Assembly: GCA_024275315.1 (NCBI GenBank)
Contig: JAJRZK010000030.1
Coordinates: 1-60,096 of the forward strand
Direction of reading: 5' to 3'
Length of the DNA: 60,096 bases
Origin: Nitrospirota bacterium
Lineage (GTDB): Bacteria > Nitrospinota_A > UBA7883
This document shows, piece after piece, positions 8,444 to 17,622 of the stretch (the stretch's first letter is position 1; each line of letters opens with the position of its first letter). The notes under the pieces are model-generated. The model was not told the DNA's origin and ran no database searches. It worked only from the letters and a program-made list of their open reading frames with translations. Position numbers and translations under genes: made by a program.

Positions 8444-9812
8444 GGTCACCGTTTGAAATTTTTCCGCCCATTTGCTTTTTCGCCAATTCGATAAGTTCAG
8501 CGTGAGGGATTTTACCCGTGTCGTTTCTCGGGAGGGAGTCGACCATGACAATCGGCCGTGGTATGAACGCCGGATCGACGCTTTTACCCAGCTCGGCGAT
8601 AATCATGCTTTCGCTCATTGCAGGAGCCGCCACAACCGCCGCCAGCCGCGCTGTTTTTCCGTCTGTGGCACGTTCCGGCATAAAGAAAACACCATCCTCA
8701 ACCCCTTCTATCTGGTTGAGCTTTATGTTCAGGTCCCCCAGGGACCCCCTCTTGCCCGCGACATTTATCATGTCGCTACTTCTGCCGAGCAGTATGAACT
8801 GATCCTGGCCTGCAAGCTCCAGGTCATCGGCGATGACGCCCGGAATGTCTATATGACCTCCACGAGCCTCGAATCCTTTGTCGGTCTTGCAAATCTTTAC
8901 ACCATCAAAAGTTTTCCATAAATCCGTTTCCACCGTGCGCCTGGTTGCGATGGATCCGGCCTCGGTACAGCCGAATATTTCCATAACCCTGGTTTTCAAC
9001 ACCTCCTCCGCCTGCGCCGCCAGTTCTCTTGATAACGGAGCCGTGGCGGAGATTACCAGCTCGGTCTCCGGCAGGGCGATTTTGTCCCTGACCAGAGCCC
9101 GCAGATGAACCGGTGTTGTCACAAGTGTTCTTGGTTCCGGGCAGATTGAAAGGGCGCGCAGGATATCCTCCGGGAAAAACGAGCTACCTGTGTAAAAGGC
9201 TCCGCCGTTACGAAGCGGATTCATGATCGAGGTTTCAAATCCATACATGTGCTGTTGCGGGACGGTCGCCACGACGCTGTACGGGGACCCAATACCCAAC
9301 CTTCGGCCGGCCAATTGCGCGTTCTTAACCAGCGAACCCCAGCTTTTCATATGCCGGGTGGGAGAGCCGGTGGAGCCGGATGTAAACACTATTACGGCGA
9401 CCTGCTCCAACGGAAATTCCGGCGAGGCGGGCGCTCCGCCGGTCTCATTGGTCTCCCAACGGTCCAGTATAAGCGTATTGATGGCAATCGGTGGTTTTTG
9501 CGTGTCCGCCAGGCAAAAAACACCCGGGTACTCATCCCTTATGCGGCCAAGCGTCTCCGGCGCCGTGGTGTGCGGCATCAAGGTCACCTGACGGCGCATC
9601 ATCGCCGCGCCGAACCCGACCATGAACGCATACCTGTCCTTGCACAGGTTTATGACATATCCGCCATCCGGCATCCTTGAGGCCAGCTTGTCCAGGTCAT
9701 GGAGACACCTGTGTGCTGTGACAGGCCCGCCAGCGCCGATGGAAACGGGCCAGGCGCCGCTTCGACGCCCCAGCAACGACGCCGTATCAGTCGATGACGT
9801 AATGGTGTCCAC
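8436..9812 (-). CDS. AMP-binding acyl/aryl ligase (adenylate-forming)
   Basis: This 458-residue adenylate-forming enzyme is shorter than most acyl-CoA synthetases. It shows the phosphate loop FTSGSTGSP (143-151), the A5 core FGCTEAGS, the A8 hinge LGRSSDMINVAGKRGS and a C-terminal GKIPHAEL carrying the A10 lysine. It would activate an acyl or aryl starter to the AMP ester for transfer to CoA or a carrier protein. As first gene of the operon it matches the ApeH-type ligase of aryl-polyene clusters. The start is GTG (9810-9812) with GGAT about seven bases upstream. The transferred acid is unknown. Confidence 0.85.
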   Translation of the reverse strand: MDTITSSTDTASLLGRRSGAWPVSIGAGGPVTAHRCLHDLDKLASRMPDGGYVINLCKDRYAFMVGFGAAMMRRQVTLMPHTTAPETLGRIRDEYPGVFCLADTQKPPIAINTLILDRWETNETGGAPASPEFPLEQVAVIVFTSGSTGSPTRHMKSWGSLVKNAQLAGRRLGIGSPYSVVATVPQQHMYGFETSIMNPLRNGGAFYTGSSFFPEDILRALSICPEPRTLVTTPVHLRALVRDKIALPETELVISATAPLSRELAAQAEEVLKTRVMEIFGCTEAGSIATRRTVETDLWKTFDGVKICKTDKGFEARGGHIDIPGVIADDLELAGQDQFILLGRSSDMINVAGKRGSLGDLNIKLNQIEGVEDGVFFMPERATDGKTARLAAVVAAPAMSESMIIAELGKSVDPAFIPRPIVMVDSLPRNDTGKIPHAELIELAKKQMGGKISNGDHG

Positions 9813-9847
9813 GAATATCCAAGAAAGGTTTCATTGATTAAGCGCCC

Positions 9848-9856
9848 ATTATATCA
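9848..9856 (-). promoter_or_regulatory. Candidate extended -10 promoter for the lipid operon
   Basis: On the minus strand the sequence reads TGATATAAT: a perfect TATAAT with the TG of an extended -10. Transcription would begin near 9841, about 30 bases before the AMP-ligase GTG. The -35 region is poor, as expected where an extended -10 is used. It is the only good promoter-like site in the 179-base gap upstream of the operon. Confidence 0.5.
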
Positions 9857-9991
9857 GACAAAAATCGATACGGCACGGAGCCCTGATTGACGGGTGCGGT
9901 TTTATGCTGGCAAAGGAAGGCTCGCCTCCCAAGAGGAGACACAGGTGGAAAGATTAACGGTTTCGAGTGAAAAAAACAGTTGAAGCAATAA

Positions 9992-10435
9992 TTATTTTGA
10001 CACCCAGACAAGCTTGTTCAGCACCCAGCCTTCGTCGCCATCCTCGTCTTTCACCTTGTACCAGGAGCCTTTGTTGCCAGTGACTTTAAACCGGTAACCC
10101 TCCTCAACCGAAAAGATGATGGGGTTTTTTGTGCCGGGCCCCTTGCGGATGTTCGCTTTTTTCTTTATGACGATAGCCGCAGACCCTTTGCCGATAACCT
10201 CCTGGCTGACCCACGCCACGTCTCCGTCCATATCCCGCACGGCGTACCACCTCTTGTACTTCGCAAGGTATTCCAGCGGGGTGAATTTGGGAGATTCCCA
10301 TAACACCTGGTATTGCGTCCCCGGGCCGGATCGGAACCTGGCTTTGGGACCTTTCACAAAAATCTTTTCGGCGAAAGCCTGGCTCGACAGCAATGACACC
10401 GCCACAACTACCGCTACAAAAATCGCTTTTGGCAT
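9992..10435 (-). CDS. Secreted protein with two bacterial SH3 domains
   Basis: This 147-residue protein has a clear signal peptide (MPKAIFVAVVVAVSLLSSQA, cleavage after AFA) and two SH3b-type repeats. Each repeat contains the RxGPGT loop (RFRSGPGTQYQVL and NIRKGPGTKNPII) and a W-Y/W-V strand (RWYAVRDMDGDVAWV; SWYKVKDEDGDEGWV). Such proteins are periplasmic and often bind peptidoglycan or other wall components. It lies nine bases downstream of the PSP1 gene and is probably co-transcribed with it, although its function looks unrelated. No enzymatic domain is present. Confidence 0.85.
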   Translation of the reverse strand: MPKAIFVAVVVAVSLLSSQAFAEKIFVKGPKARFRSGPGTQYQVLWESPKFTPLEYLAKYKRWYAVRDMDGDVAWVSQEVIGKGSAAIVIKKKANIRKGPGTKNPIIFSVEEGYRFKVTGNKGSWYKVKDEDGDEGWVLNKLVWVSK

Positions 10436-10444
10436 ATCCGCCTG

Positions 10445-11731
10445 TCACTCCGTTTTTTCGCCTGGAGGTTTTCTGCGCCCGGATCTTTTACGCACGGGAC
10501 GCAATCTCCTGCCATGACGTTTGGTTTCTGGGGGCGTCGGCCCGGCTGAAGGTGGTGTGGTTTGCCTGGATCCATGCACGGACCCTGTCCCCGGAACGGC
10601 GGTTGGTTTGGTTGGTTCGGTTTTTTGTTTTCGGGATGTTTCGGCTCTTCTTCTTTTTCTTTGCTTGTCCTGTTGTTTTGGATGTGGCGAGCCTGCAGAG
10701 TCGGTGTGCGTTCCAGTTTTTCTCTCGCCCTTTTTTTCAAGATGGGGTTTGGCGGCGTTATTTCCCCTCTCCTGTTTCATTTGCGCCGCTTGTTGTTTTG
10801 CGCTTTTTGCCGCCTGTCCGTGGAGCGCGATAAGCTCCGATGCGGTAAAATCCTCCTTGACTCCGTCCTCGAATATCAGCCCCACCTGCTCGGACAGCAG
10901 ATTCAGGTGACACACTTTCCCCACCCTTCCATCCGGTGTTCTGGCCATCTTTCCTATGTTTGGGGTTTTCTTTAGCATATGTTTATATGTGTCGTGCTCG
11001 TAAGAGAGACAGCACATCAGCCTGCCGCAAACACCGGAAATCTTTTCCGGGCTCAATGACAGGGATTGATCTTTCGCCATTCTTATCGACACCGGAGAAA
11101 AGTCGGTAAGGAATTTCGAACAACAAAGCTCTTGGCCGCACGGCCCGCAGCCGCCCAGTATCCTGGCCTCGTCCCGCACACCTATCTGGCGCATTTCAAC
11201 CTTGACACGGGTATAGTTGGAAAGCTCCTTGATAAGCTCCCGAAAGTCGACACGGTTTTCCGCTGTAAAATAGAAAACCGCCTTTTTTTCGTCGAACGAG
11301 TAGTGGACCCTGGTAAGGCTCATTTTGAGGTCGTGCCATAATATGCGTTCACGGCAATACACCATGGCGTTTTTTTCATTGCGGGCGTTGGCCTGCGCAT
11401 GTTTGAGATCCTCTTCGTTAGCGCACCGGACCACCCTGCCTATCGGCTTGCTTCCGGGGCAACGGCACGCCAGAGGGTGGCGGGCGACAGCCACAGATCC
11501 GAATTCGAACTGGTTGTTGTCGTCCACCACGCAAGGTTCCCCAACCTTGGGATTGATGTCCGGGCAGTAATAATCCTTTATTTTGCCACCCGAGCTCAAC
11601 AGGACGCTCACCACCATTTTCGTTTCCGAATGATCCTTGTTGTCGCCTGCGGCGCAACAGTTTTTCCCGTTTTCAAACTCCAGTGAGGCGGAGCCGTTCC
11701 CGGTTTGAGCGGAGTGTTCCATCTCGGCCAT
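10445..11731 (-). CDS. PSP1-domain (YaaT/RicT-like) protein
   Basis: A 428-residue protein with a PSP1 C-terminal-type domain in its first half and a cysteine-rich block (C195, C198, C203, C204, then C235, C240, C241; motifs CGPCGQELCC and CGRLMCC). In Bacillus the homologue YaaT (RicT) carries Fe-S clusters within the Ric complex that affects RNA maturation. The last 120 or so residues are a basic, Lys/Arg/Pro-rich tail that looks disordered and may bind nucleic acid. It follows holB and tmk, the same neighbourhood as in Firmicutes. The start has a good site, AAGGAT, six bases upstream. Confidence 0.82.
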   Translation of the reverse strand: MAEMEHSAQTGNGSASLEFENGKNCCAAGDNKDHSETKMVVSVLLSSGGKIKDYYCPDINPKVGEPCVVDDNNQFEFGSVAVARHPLACRCPGSKPIGRVVRCANEEDLKHAQANARNEKNAMVYCRERILWHDLKMSLTRVHYSFDEKKAVFYFTAENRVDFRELIKELSNYTRVKVEMRQIGVRDEARILGGCGPCGQELCCSKFLTDFSPVSIRMAKDQSLSLSPEKISGVCGRLMCCLSYEHDTYKHMLKKTPNIGKMARTPDGRVGKVCHLNLLSEQVGLIFEDGVKEDFTASELIALHGQAAKSAKQQAAQMKQERGNNAAKPHLEKKGERKTGTHTDSAGSPHPKQQDKQRKRRRAETSRKQKTEPTKPTAVPGTGSVHGSRQTTPPSAGPTPPETKRHGRRLRPVRKRSGRRKPPGEKTE

Positions 11732-11734
11732 TTG

Positions 11735-12739
11735 TCAATCCTTAAGCTCCAGCAGGAGCAGGCTTAGCGCCAGAAGGGGGCTGATGTTCCTCCTCCTGGC
11801 CAGTGTCATGTCGTTGATAAGATCGAATGCGCGTCCAAGGTTTCTTTCCGAAAACTTTTCCGCGGCCGCCTTCAGCTCTGCGGCCAGATCCATGTTTAAC
11901 AAGTTATCATATTTCGCCCCTGTTTTAACAGCCAGCATGTCGCGAACAAGCTCGCGTAAGCAATCGAGCAGGAGATCTGTTTTATTTTTATTGGCGGCCT
12001 TGTCGAACTTGCTGGCCACTTTGTAGACGTTGGCCACAGGGTTTTGGCTGGCGTGCGACAATAAGCCCATGGCTTCAGAGCGGGTTTCCACGTTTTCTTC
12101 TATTGCATCGGAATCGACCATGCCCGGAGACCCCTTGCTGACCGCCGCAACCACCCTGGCGCGATCCATTTTCATACCTCGCTTGTCGACAAGGTAACCT
12201 ACCATTTCATCATACGCCACCGGGCCGAACCGCACCGTCCGGCACCTGGAAACGATGGTGGGCAGGAGGGCGTTGAGGTTTACCGCCGTTAATATTATGA
12301 CGGTGTCGCCGGGAGGTTCTTCCAGTGTTTTCAAAAAAGCATTGGAGGCGGGTTTGTTCATCATGTCAGCTCCGTCCATGATGGCCACCTTGAGCCTGGC
12401 TTCAAAAGGCTTGTACGCAAGCCTGCCGATCAGGTTGCGGATATGGCTTATATCTATTTCCTGCTTTGTTTTTCTGTCACGGATTTCCGGTTTTACCATG
12501 TAGAGGTCCGGCATGGAGCCGCTGGCGATTTTCCTGCAGGGTCCGCATACGCCGCAGGCGTTTCCATCCACGGCGGCGTCACAAAAAAGCGCGGTGGCCC
12601 AAGCCAGCGCTGTTGACGCCTTGCCCACCCCCTCCGGTCCGGTAAAAAGATACGCGCCGATGGGTTTGCCGGAGCGGCCGCTGGATTTGAGGGTTTTAAC
12701 AGCGGTGTTTTGCCCGATTATATCGTCGAGTTTCAGCAT
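11735..12739 (-). CDS. holB: DNA polymerase III delta-prime subunit
   Basis: This 334-residue AAA+ clamp-loader subunit has a P-loop-like GPEGVGKAS (34-42), the four-cysteine zinc module (C53, C62, C65, C68; ACGVCGPC) and the IVSRCR motif that supplies the arginine finger in clamp loaders. It would act with the tau and delta subunits to load the sliding clamp. Length is normal. The start overlaps the end of tmk by a few bases, so the two are co-translated, and PSP1 follows four bases downstream. The C-terminal collar region is less conserved, as usual. Confidence 0.9.
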   Translation of the reverse strand: MLKLDDIIGQNTAVKTLKSSGRSGKPIGAYLFTGPEGVGKASTALAWATALFCDAAVDGNACGVCGPCRKIASGSMPDLYMVKPEIRDRKTKQEIDISHIRNLIGRLAYKPFEARLKVAIMDGADMMNKPASNAFLKTLEEPPGDTVIILTAVNLNALLPTIVSRCRTVRFGPVAYDEMVGYLVDKRGMKMDRARVVAAVSKGSPGMVDSDAIEENVETRSEAMGLLSHASQNPVANVYKVASKFDKAANKNKTDLLLDCLRELVRDMLAVKTGAKYDNLLNMDLAAELKAAAEKFSERNLGRAFDLINDMTLARRRNISPLLALSLLLLELKD

Positions 12740-13386
12740 GGATTAGATAATTCCGGCAGGATATCTTCCAGGGCGCCCGCCACGGCTTCGCTTACTTCTT
12801 CAAGGGAGCCCTCCGCGTTTACTATTTTTACCCTGTCCGGGTTTGACTCCGCGATTTTCAGAAACCCGTTTCGCACACGTCTATGGAACTCCAGCCCTTC
12901 GTCTTCGAACCTGGTGTCCGTGGAGCCTTTGAACATGATTCGATCCAACGCCCTGTTCAACCCCGCCCCGGCCGGCAAGTCGAGGATGATGGTTCTGTCC
13001 GGCCAAACGCCGTTGCGCATTATTTTTGCCATGGTATCGATAATCTCCATGTCCACTCCGCGCCCGTATCCCTGGTAGGCTGTTGTGGAATCGGCGAACC
13101 GGTCGCACACGATTGTCTGTCCCTGTTCAAGGGCCGGGGTGATAACGTTTTTCACCAGTTCGCGGCGCGCGGCCCAGAACAGCAGAAGCTCCGTAAGCGG
13201 ATCGAGGTCGCCTGTTTCCGGGTTGAGCAGAATTTTGCGGACATGCTGGCCCACAGGTGTTCCGCCAGGTTCACGAACACAGAGTGTCGGAACACCCCTG
13301 TCTTCGAGCTTTTTTTTCAACATGGCCACCTGGGTGCTTTTCCCCGATCCTTCTATCCCCTCAAAAGTGATAAAATATCCGCGCAA
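12733..13386 (-). CDS. tmk: Thymidylate kinase
   Basis: This 217-residue kinase phosphorylates dTMP to dTDP. The P-loop FEGIEGSGKSTQ, the TMP-binding REPGGTP and the DRFADSTTAYQG segment are all present, as is the expected length. It is first in the tmk-holB-PSP1-SH3 string on the minus strand. The 97-base gap to the divergent beta-propeller gene should hold its promoter, but no strong site stands out. Confidence 0.93.
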   Translation of the reverse strand: MRGYFITFEGIEGSGKSTQVAMLKKKLEDRGVPTLCVREPGGTPVGQHVRKILLNPETGDLDPLTELLLFWAARRELVKNVITPALEQGQTIVCDRFADSTTAYQGYGRGVDMEIIDTMAKIMRNGVWPDRTIILDLPAGAGLNRALDRIMFKGSTDTRFEDEGLEFHRRVRNGFLKIAESNPDRVKIVNAEGSLEEVSEAVAGALEDILPELSNPC

Positions 13387-13483
13387 TCTCTTTTAGCTCC
13401 ATGAAATAAATTACAGTTTACTAGGATGACAGGTTCAATATCAAGGCGGCCGTGCGCGGGCTTGACATACAATCCGGAGGTGT

Positions 13484-14401
13484 ATGAGCTACGAGCTTAA
13501 AGTCCGAAGAGTATGGACCTATGATCACGGCAGATCGGTGGACCATCTTGCTCTCGCATCGGAGTCGGGCGACGTCCTTGTATGTGACCATGGAGGCAGG
13601 CTGGCTTTTCTGGACAAGGCGGGGCGGCTGATATGGGAAGACAATCACGGTTACGCCCCTCTTGGAGCGGAAGTGACAGATTCCGGTGAGACGGTGTTTA
13701 TTCTCACCACCAGGGGATATCTGGCGCGGGTTTCCCGCGACATGGTTGTCGACTGGGAGTTCTGGGTCGATAAAAATCCGACTGCGCTGGCCATCAGGTC
13801 ACGCGGGCAGACGGTGGCCGTGGGTAGCCTGAAGGCGCGGATTCATATCATTAACAGTGTGGGCAAAAGATTGCGGCTGATGCACACTCCGGAGCCTGTT
13901 GTGCACCTTCAGTTTTCAAGCAGGGACGGCGGGCTGGTCGCGGCCAGTGTTCGGGGGTGGGTGGGGTTGTACAATGCGAAATATAACGCGACCGGTCAAT
14001 TTGATCTGGACCAGGGTGTGGCGGAGATGGAGGTGACCCGGATGGGGCGCAAAATATTCCTTCCCGCCAGGGAAGAGGGGTTGCACGTCATCGAGGTGAA
14101 CAACAGCCAGTTGGCGACATATGATCCAGGTTTTTCCGTCTGTAACGTTGGCATAAACAGCAAGGGCGACATGATTGTGGCGGTGGGGCTCGATGGGAGC
14201 GTTGCGTTGATGGATAGCGATGGAAAAAAGCTATGGTACACTAAGACCGGCTATTCCTGGGAGAACTGCAAAATGAACGCGAAAGGCGACCGGTTTATTC
14301 TCACTTCGGACAAAGGGAACGTCGCTTGTTATGAAGTTGGTGACGGCCAGCGTGAAGATGGCGCAAACGCAAAAAGCTACTTTGACTACCTGGAAATATG
14401 A
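13484..14401 (+). CDS. Cytoplasmic beta-propeller (WD40/PQQ-like repeat) protein
   Basis: This 305-residue protein has no signal peptide. It is made of about seven repeats of 40 residues with patterns such as DVLVCDHGGRLAFLDKAGRLIWE, VALMDSDGKKLWY and FILTSDKGNVACYEV, typical of WD40/quinoprotein-like propellers that serve as protein-binding platforms. No catalytic residues are recognisable. GGAGG lies just upstream of the ATG with unusually short spacing. The next gene, a Ycf46-like AAA ATPase, starts 51 bases downstream on the same strand, so the two may work together. Function is unknown. Confidence 0.75.
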   Translation: MSYELKVRRVWTYDHGRSVDHLALASESGDVLVCDHGGRLAFLDKAGRLIWEDNHGYAPLGAEVTDSGETVFILTTRGYLARVSRDMVVDWEFWVDKNPTALAIRSRGQTVAVGSLKARIHIINSVGKRLRLMHTPEPVVHLQFSSRDGGLVAASVRGWVGLYNAKYNATGQFDLDQGVAEMEVTRMGRKIFLPAREEGLHVIEVNNSQLATYDPGFSVCNVGINSKGDMIVAVGLDGSVALMDSDGKKLWYTKTGYSWENCKMNAKGDRFILTSDKGNVACYEVGDGQREDGANAKSYFDYLEI

Positions 14402-14452
14402 CAGGTTCCATCTGGTTTGTGGAATTGATAACTGTTTTTGTGTGTCTGCAAT

Positions 14453-15934
14453 ATGGCCGATATATATGACGAACTGAAGCTTCTTATACGCGCCCGCTAC
14501 CCGATCATATATCTGTTGACCTACGAGGAAGACAGAGCCGAGGCGCTGTTGCGCAAGATATCGTCCGATCTGAACAAGAAGCTGATCACCTGGTCCGCAA
14601 GCGCCTCAAGGTCCGGATCGACACCCAATCAGAATGCCGCCGCCATTCTGGACAAGGCCATTTCGTCCGCCGATCCGGAGATATATATGCTCCGGGATTT
14701 TCATCCTTATCTGGACAACGAAATAGTGATAAGGAAAATGCGGGACACCGTAGCTGAATTCGCCAAGAGCCACAAAACGTTGATAATCGTTTCACCCACG
14801 CTGAAAATACCACCGGAACTGGAAAAGGAGATCACGATTGTCGATTTGCCGTTGCCGGGACGAAAGGATATCCGATCGCTTCTGACCGAGACGCTGGCCT
14901 TTGCAGAGCGCAGTTCCAGACTCACGGTGTCTCTTAGCGAGGAGGAGAAAAACTCCGTTACCGACGCGGCTCTGGGGCTGACGTTATCCCAGGCGCGGCG
15001 GATTTTTTCCAAGGCGTTGCTGGATAATTACGTGTTTGACGGGGACGATGTGAACCTGATACTTTTCGAGAAGAAACAGCTCATAAGAAAATCCGGCTCC
15101 CTTGAATATTACGACGCCAAGGATACGATATCCGAAGTGGGAGGGATGAATTCGCTGAAAGAATGGCTGGTGGACAGACGCGAGTCGTATTCCGAAAGAG
15201 CCAGGACCTATGGACTTCCTTTGCCCAAGGGGTTGTTGCTTCTCGGGGTGCAGGGGTGCGGCAAGAGCCTGACATCCAAGGCGGTGGCCAATCTCTGGAA
15301 CCAGCCGCTGTTGCGTCTTGACATGGGGAAGATATTCTCCTCATTTATCGGCTCGTCCGAAGAGAACATGCGCAAAGCCATCGCCACGGCGGAGTCGCTT
15401 GCGCCGGTTATCCTGTGGATCGACGAGATTGAAAAGGGTTTTAGCGGCATTAAATCATCCGGAGCCACGGACGCCGGTGTCACCTCACGTATATTCGGAA
15501 CCTTTCTTACATGGATGCAGGAGAAAACAAAAGCGGTGTTCGTGATCGCCACGGCCAACTCCATATCCGATCTGCCGCCGGAGCTTTTGCGGAAAGGGAG
15601 GTTTGACGAGATATTTTTCATCGACCTGCCGAAAAAGGCCGAACGGGCCGAAATCTTTCGGATCCACATTCACAAACGGGGCAGGAAACCTTCCGACTAT
15701 AAAATCGACGAGTTTGTTGAAAATTCGGAAGGGTTCTCCGGCGCGGAGATCGAGATGGCGGTGGTGGAGGGGATGTACGCCGGGTTTGGGCGGAAGCGGG
15801 AGTTTACGACCGAGGATATCCTGGCCGCCTTGAGGGCCAGCGTGCCATTGTCGCGTACGATGTTCGAGGAGATCGAATCGCTCAGGAGCTGGGCGGCCCA
15901 GCGAGCCCGGATGGCCTGCGATAATGGCGGCTGA
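14453..15934 (+). CDS. Ycf46-like AAA+ ATPase
   Basis: A 493-residue protein with an N-terminal domain (about 1-215; MADIYDELKLLIRARYPIIYL) and a C-terminal AAA+ module. The module has Walker A GVQGCGKS (265-272), Walker B LWIDEIEK (about 321-328) and a second region of homology with Arg residues (LLRKGRFDEIFF). The family is named after the plastid Ycf46 protein; cyanobacterial members are linked to inorganic carbon use, but the role elsewhere is unclear. I use the ATG at 14453, since the homology begins there; a TTG five codons upstream is possible. It ends 23 bases from the convergent diguanylate cyclase gene. Confidence 0.85.
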   Translation: MADIYDELKLLIRARYPIIYLLTYEEDRAEALLRKISSDLNKKLITWSASASRSGSTPNQNAAAILDKAISSADPEIYMLRDFHPYLDNEIVIRKMRDTVAEFAKSHKTLIIVSPTLKIPPELEKEITIVDLPLPGRKDIRSLLTETLAFAERSSRLTVSLSEEEKNSVTDAALGLTLSQARRIFSKALLDNYVFDGDDVNLILFEKKQLIRKSGSLEYYDAKDTISEVGGMNSLKEWLVDRRESYSERARTYGLPLPKGLLLLGVQGCGKSLTSKAVANLWNQPLLRLDMGKIFSSFIGSSEENMRKAIATAESLAPVILWIDEIEKGFSGIKSSGATDAGVTSRIFGTFLTWMQEKTKAVFVIATANSISDLPPELLRKGRFDEIFFIDLPKKAERAEIFRIHIHKRGRKPSDYKIDEFVENSEGFSGAEIEMAVVEGMYAGFGRKREFTTEDILAALRASVPLSRTMFEEIESLRSWAAQRARMACDNGG

Positions 15935-15957
15935 AAAGATTCCGCCACATAAAGAAT

Positions 15958-17007
15958 TTAGCTGGCTTGCCCCGGCGGCAGGTTTTTCACTATCACACGG
16001 TTGCGTCCATCTTTTTTCGCGTTGTACAGCGCTTCGTCCGCGAATTTGATGAGATGTTCAGGGTCCATGCCGTTGTCCGGGACCGTTGTGCTGACACCAA
16101 AACTGGCGGTCACGAAATCGCTCGCGCTGGAGTATGCGTGAATTATTTCCCTGTTCTCCAGGCCCAGCCGCAATGATTTGGCCAGTTTTACCGCACCTTT
16201 CGATTTTGTGTTGGGCAAAATAATCACGAACTCCTCTCCGCCGAATCTGGCGAAAAAGTCGGTGGGTCTTTTGACGAAACCGGTGATTGTAAGAGCCACC
16301 TGCCTGAGGCACTCGTCACCGGCCAGGTGGCCGTAATTGTCGTTGTAGAGCTTGAAGAAATCGATATCGAGCAAAATCAGGGATATAGGTTGTTTTTCCC
16401 TTTTCGCCCGGTTCCATTCCCTTTCGTAGGTTTCATCGAAAAAACGGCGGTTGGAGATGCCGGTCAATCCGTCTATAGAAGAGATTATCTTCATCTTTTC
16501 GGCCATTTTTTCCGCAGTTTTCACGGCTTGCATCAACTTGTCTTCGACGCGTTTTCGCTCTTCAACCTCACGCAGGGCACGGTCCCGCATCTCTTTGTAT
16601 CCCCGGATTCGATGGCTCAGGTCTGTTACGTCTTGCACAGTGAACAGGGCGAAGTATGTGCTATCGGGGCCGGGCATGGGGGTTACTATCGTGTGTTGCA
16701 CGCAATACTCGTCATCCTTGTGGATTATGGGGATTATGTGTTTGTTAAGTTGTGAAGAAAACACTATCGGCAATCCGTTTCTGAAAACCCCTTCGATCCG
16801 CTTGACATATTGTTTGTTTTTGAACATGGGAGCGTAGAGGCTAAATTTTTTCCCTATGGTCGACGACCTGGGGATTTGCGACCACTCTTCCAGACGTCGG
16901 TTCCAGTGGACGATGTTATGGTCACAGTCGATCACGAAAGCCGCTATCGGCAGAAGATCAAGTAACCTGAATTCTTTTTCCAACAGGTTTTGAGCCATTG
17001 TTTCCAT
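15958..17007 (-). CDS. PAS-GGDEF diguanylate cyclase
   Basis: This 349-residue soluble protein has an N-terminal PAS domain (about 12-130), a coiled linker (138-175) and a GGDEF domain. The catalytic signature is GGEEF (256-260), and an inhibitory RxxD site (RPTD, 247-250) lies five residues before it, so product inhibition by c-di-GMP is likely. It should make c-di-GMP from two GTP in response to a signal at the PAS domain. The gene follows the CheC-like phosphatase by five bases, in a unit with a single-domain receiver, so it is probably the output arm of that small signalling set. Confidence 0.9.
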   Translation of the reverse strand: METMAQNLLEKEFRLLDLLPIAAFVIDCDHNIVHWNRRLEEWSQIPRSSTIGKKFSLYAPMFKNKQYVKRIEGVFRNGLPIVFSSQLNKHIIPIIHKDDEYCVQHTIVTPMPGPDSTYFALFTVQDVTDLSHRIRGYKEMRDRALREVEERKRVEDKLMQAVKTAEKMAEKMKIISSIDGLTGISNRRFFDETYEREWNRAKREKQPISLILLDIDFFKLYNDNYGHLAGDECLRQVALTITGFVKRPTDFFARFGGEEFVIILPNTKSKGAVKLAKSLRLGLENREIIHAYSSASDFVTASFGVSTTVPDNGMDPEHLIKFADEALYNAKKDGRNRVIVKNLPPGQAS

Positions 17008-17012
17008 GGGTT

Positions 17013-17606
17013 TTATTCCATGTCGTCGATAATGGACAGAAGAGTGTCCAGCGAGTTCATCTCGAACAGGAGCAGAATGTCCCCCGAAATGTCGTGCTCC
17101 TCAACGGAAAATAGAGCCTCCGCGATGATTATGGTCAATGAAAAATCCTGCCTTCTCGAAAGTAAGCCTGAAGCGCTGGTTTCGCTGTATTTTGGTATGG
17201 AATAGGTTATGTGTGTTTCTACCATGTTGCTGATGGACCCCATGACACCGTTTAAAACGATGTTACCGACTTCGTTTAACGTTTCGGCCCTCAAGGCGTC
17301 CATGTCAAGCGAGCCTATCCGCTCACCGGAAAGGAGCGAGACGAGATTTGACGCGCTGTCGGGCGGAAACACAAGAGAAGCTATACCCGACACCGATCCG
17401 CTAAATGGCATTTGGACTGACACCAGCTTGTCACTGTTGAACTTTGCCAGGTAACCGGCCAACTCGTCACGGTCCAGGACATGTACGATGGGCACCTGGA
17501 GCGTGACATGGCTACCAAGCATTTCGTTGAGTATGTTGCCGGCCTGGCCGACGCCGATATTTATTATCTCTGTCAGGGTGTCGACATGGTCGGGGGAAAG
17601 CTTCAT
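17013..17606 (-). CDS. CheC-family protein phosphatase
   Basis: This 197-residue protein has two copies of the CheC active-site pattern (acidic-x3-E-x2-N, then 22 residues, then P). The first is DTLTEIIN...P, the second ETLNEVGN...P. Both keep Glu and Asn, so both sites could hydrolyse phospho-aspartate. CheC/CheX enzymes dephosphorylate CheY-type receivers, and a single-domain receiver gene lies 16 bases upstream, the natural partner. No other chemotaxis gene (cheA, cheW, mcp) is in the window. Confidence 0.83.
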   Translation of the reverse strand: MKLSPDHVDTLTEIINIGVGQAGNILNEMLGSHVTLQVPIVHVLDRDELAGYLAKFNSDKLVSVQMPFSGSVSGIASLVFPPDSASNLVSLLSGERIGSLDMDALRAETLNEVGNIVLNGVMGSISNMVETHITYSIPKYSETSASGLLSRRQDFSLTIIIAEALFSVEEHDISGDILLLFEMNSLDTLLSIIDDME

Positions 17607-17622
17607 GATATAAGCCGGACGA

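Noticed and set aside
13430-13466. tRNA-like GGTTCAATATC and a TTGACA box before the propeller gene
   Set aside because: No cloverleaf can be drawn, and the TTGACA lies too close to the ATG to leave room for a -10.
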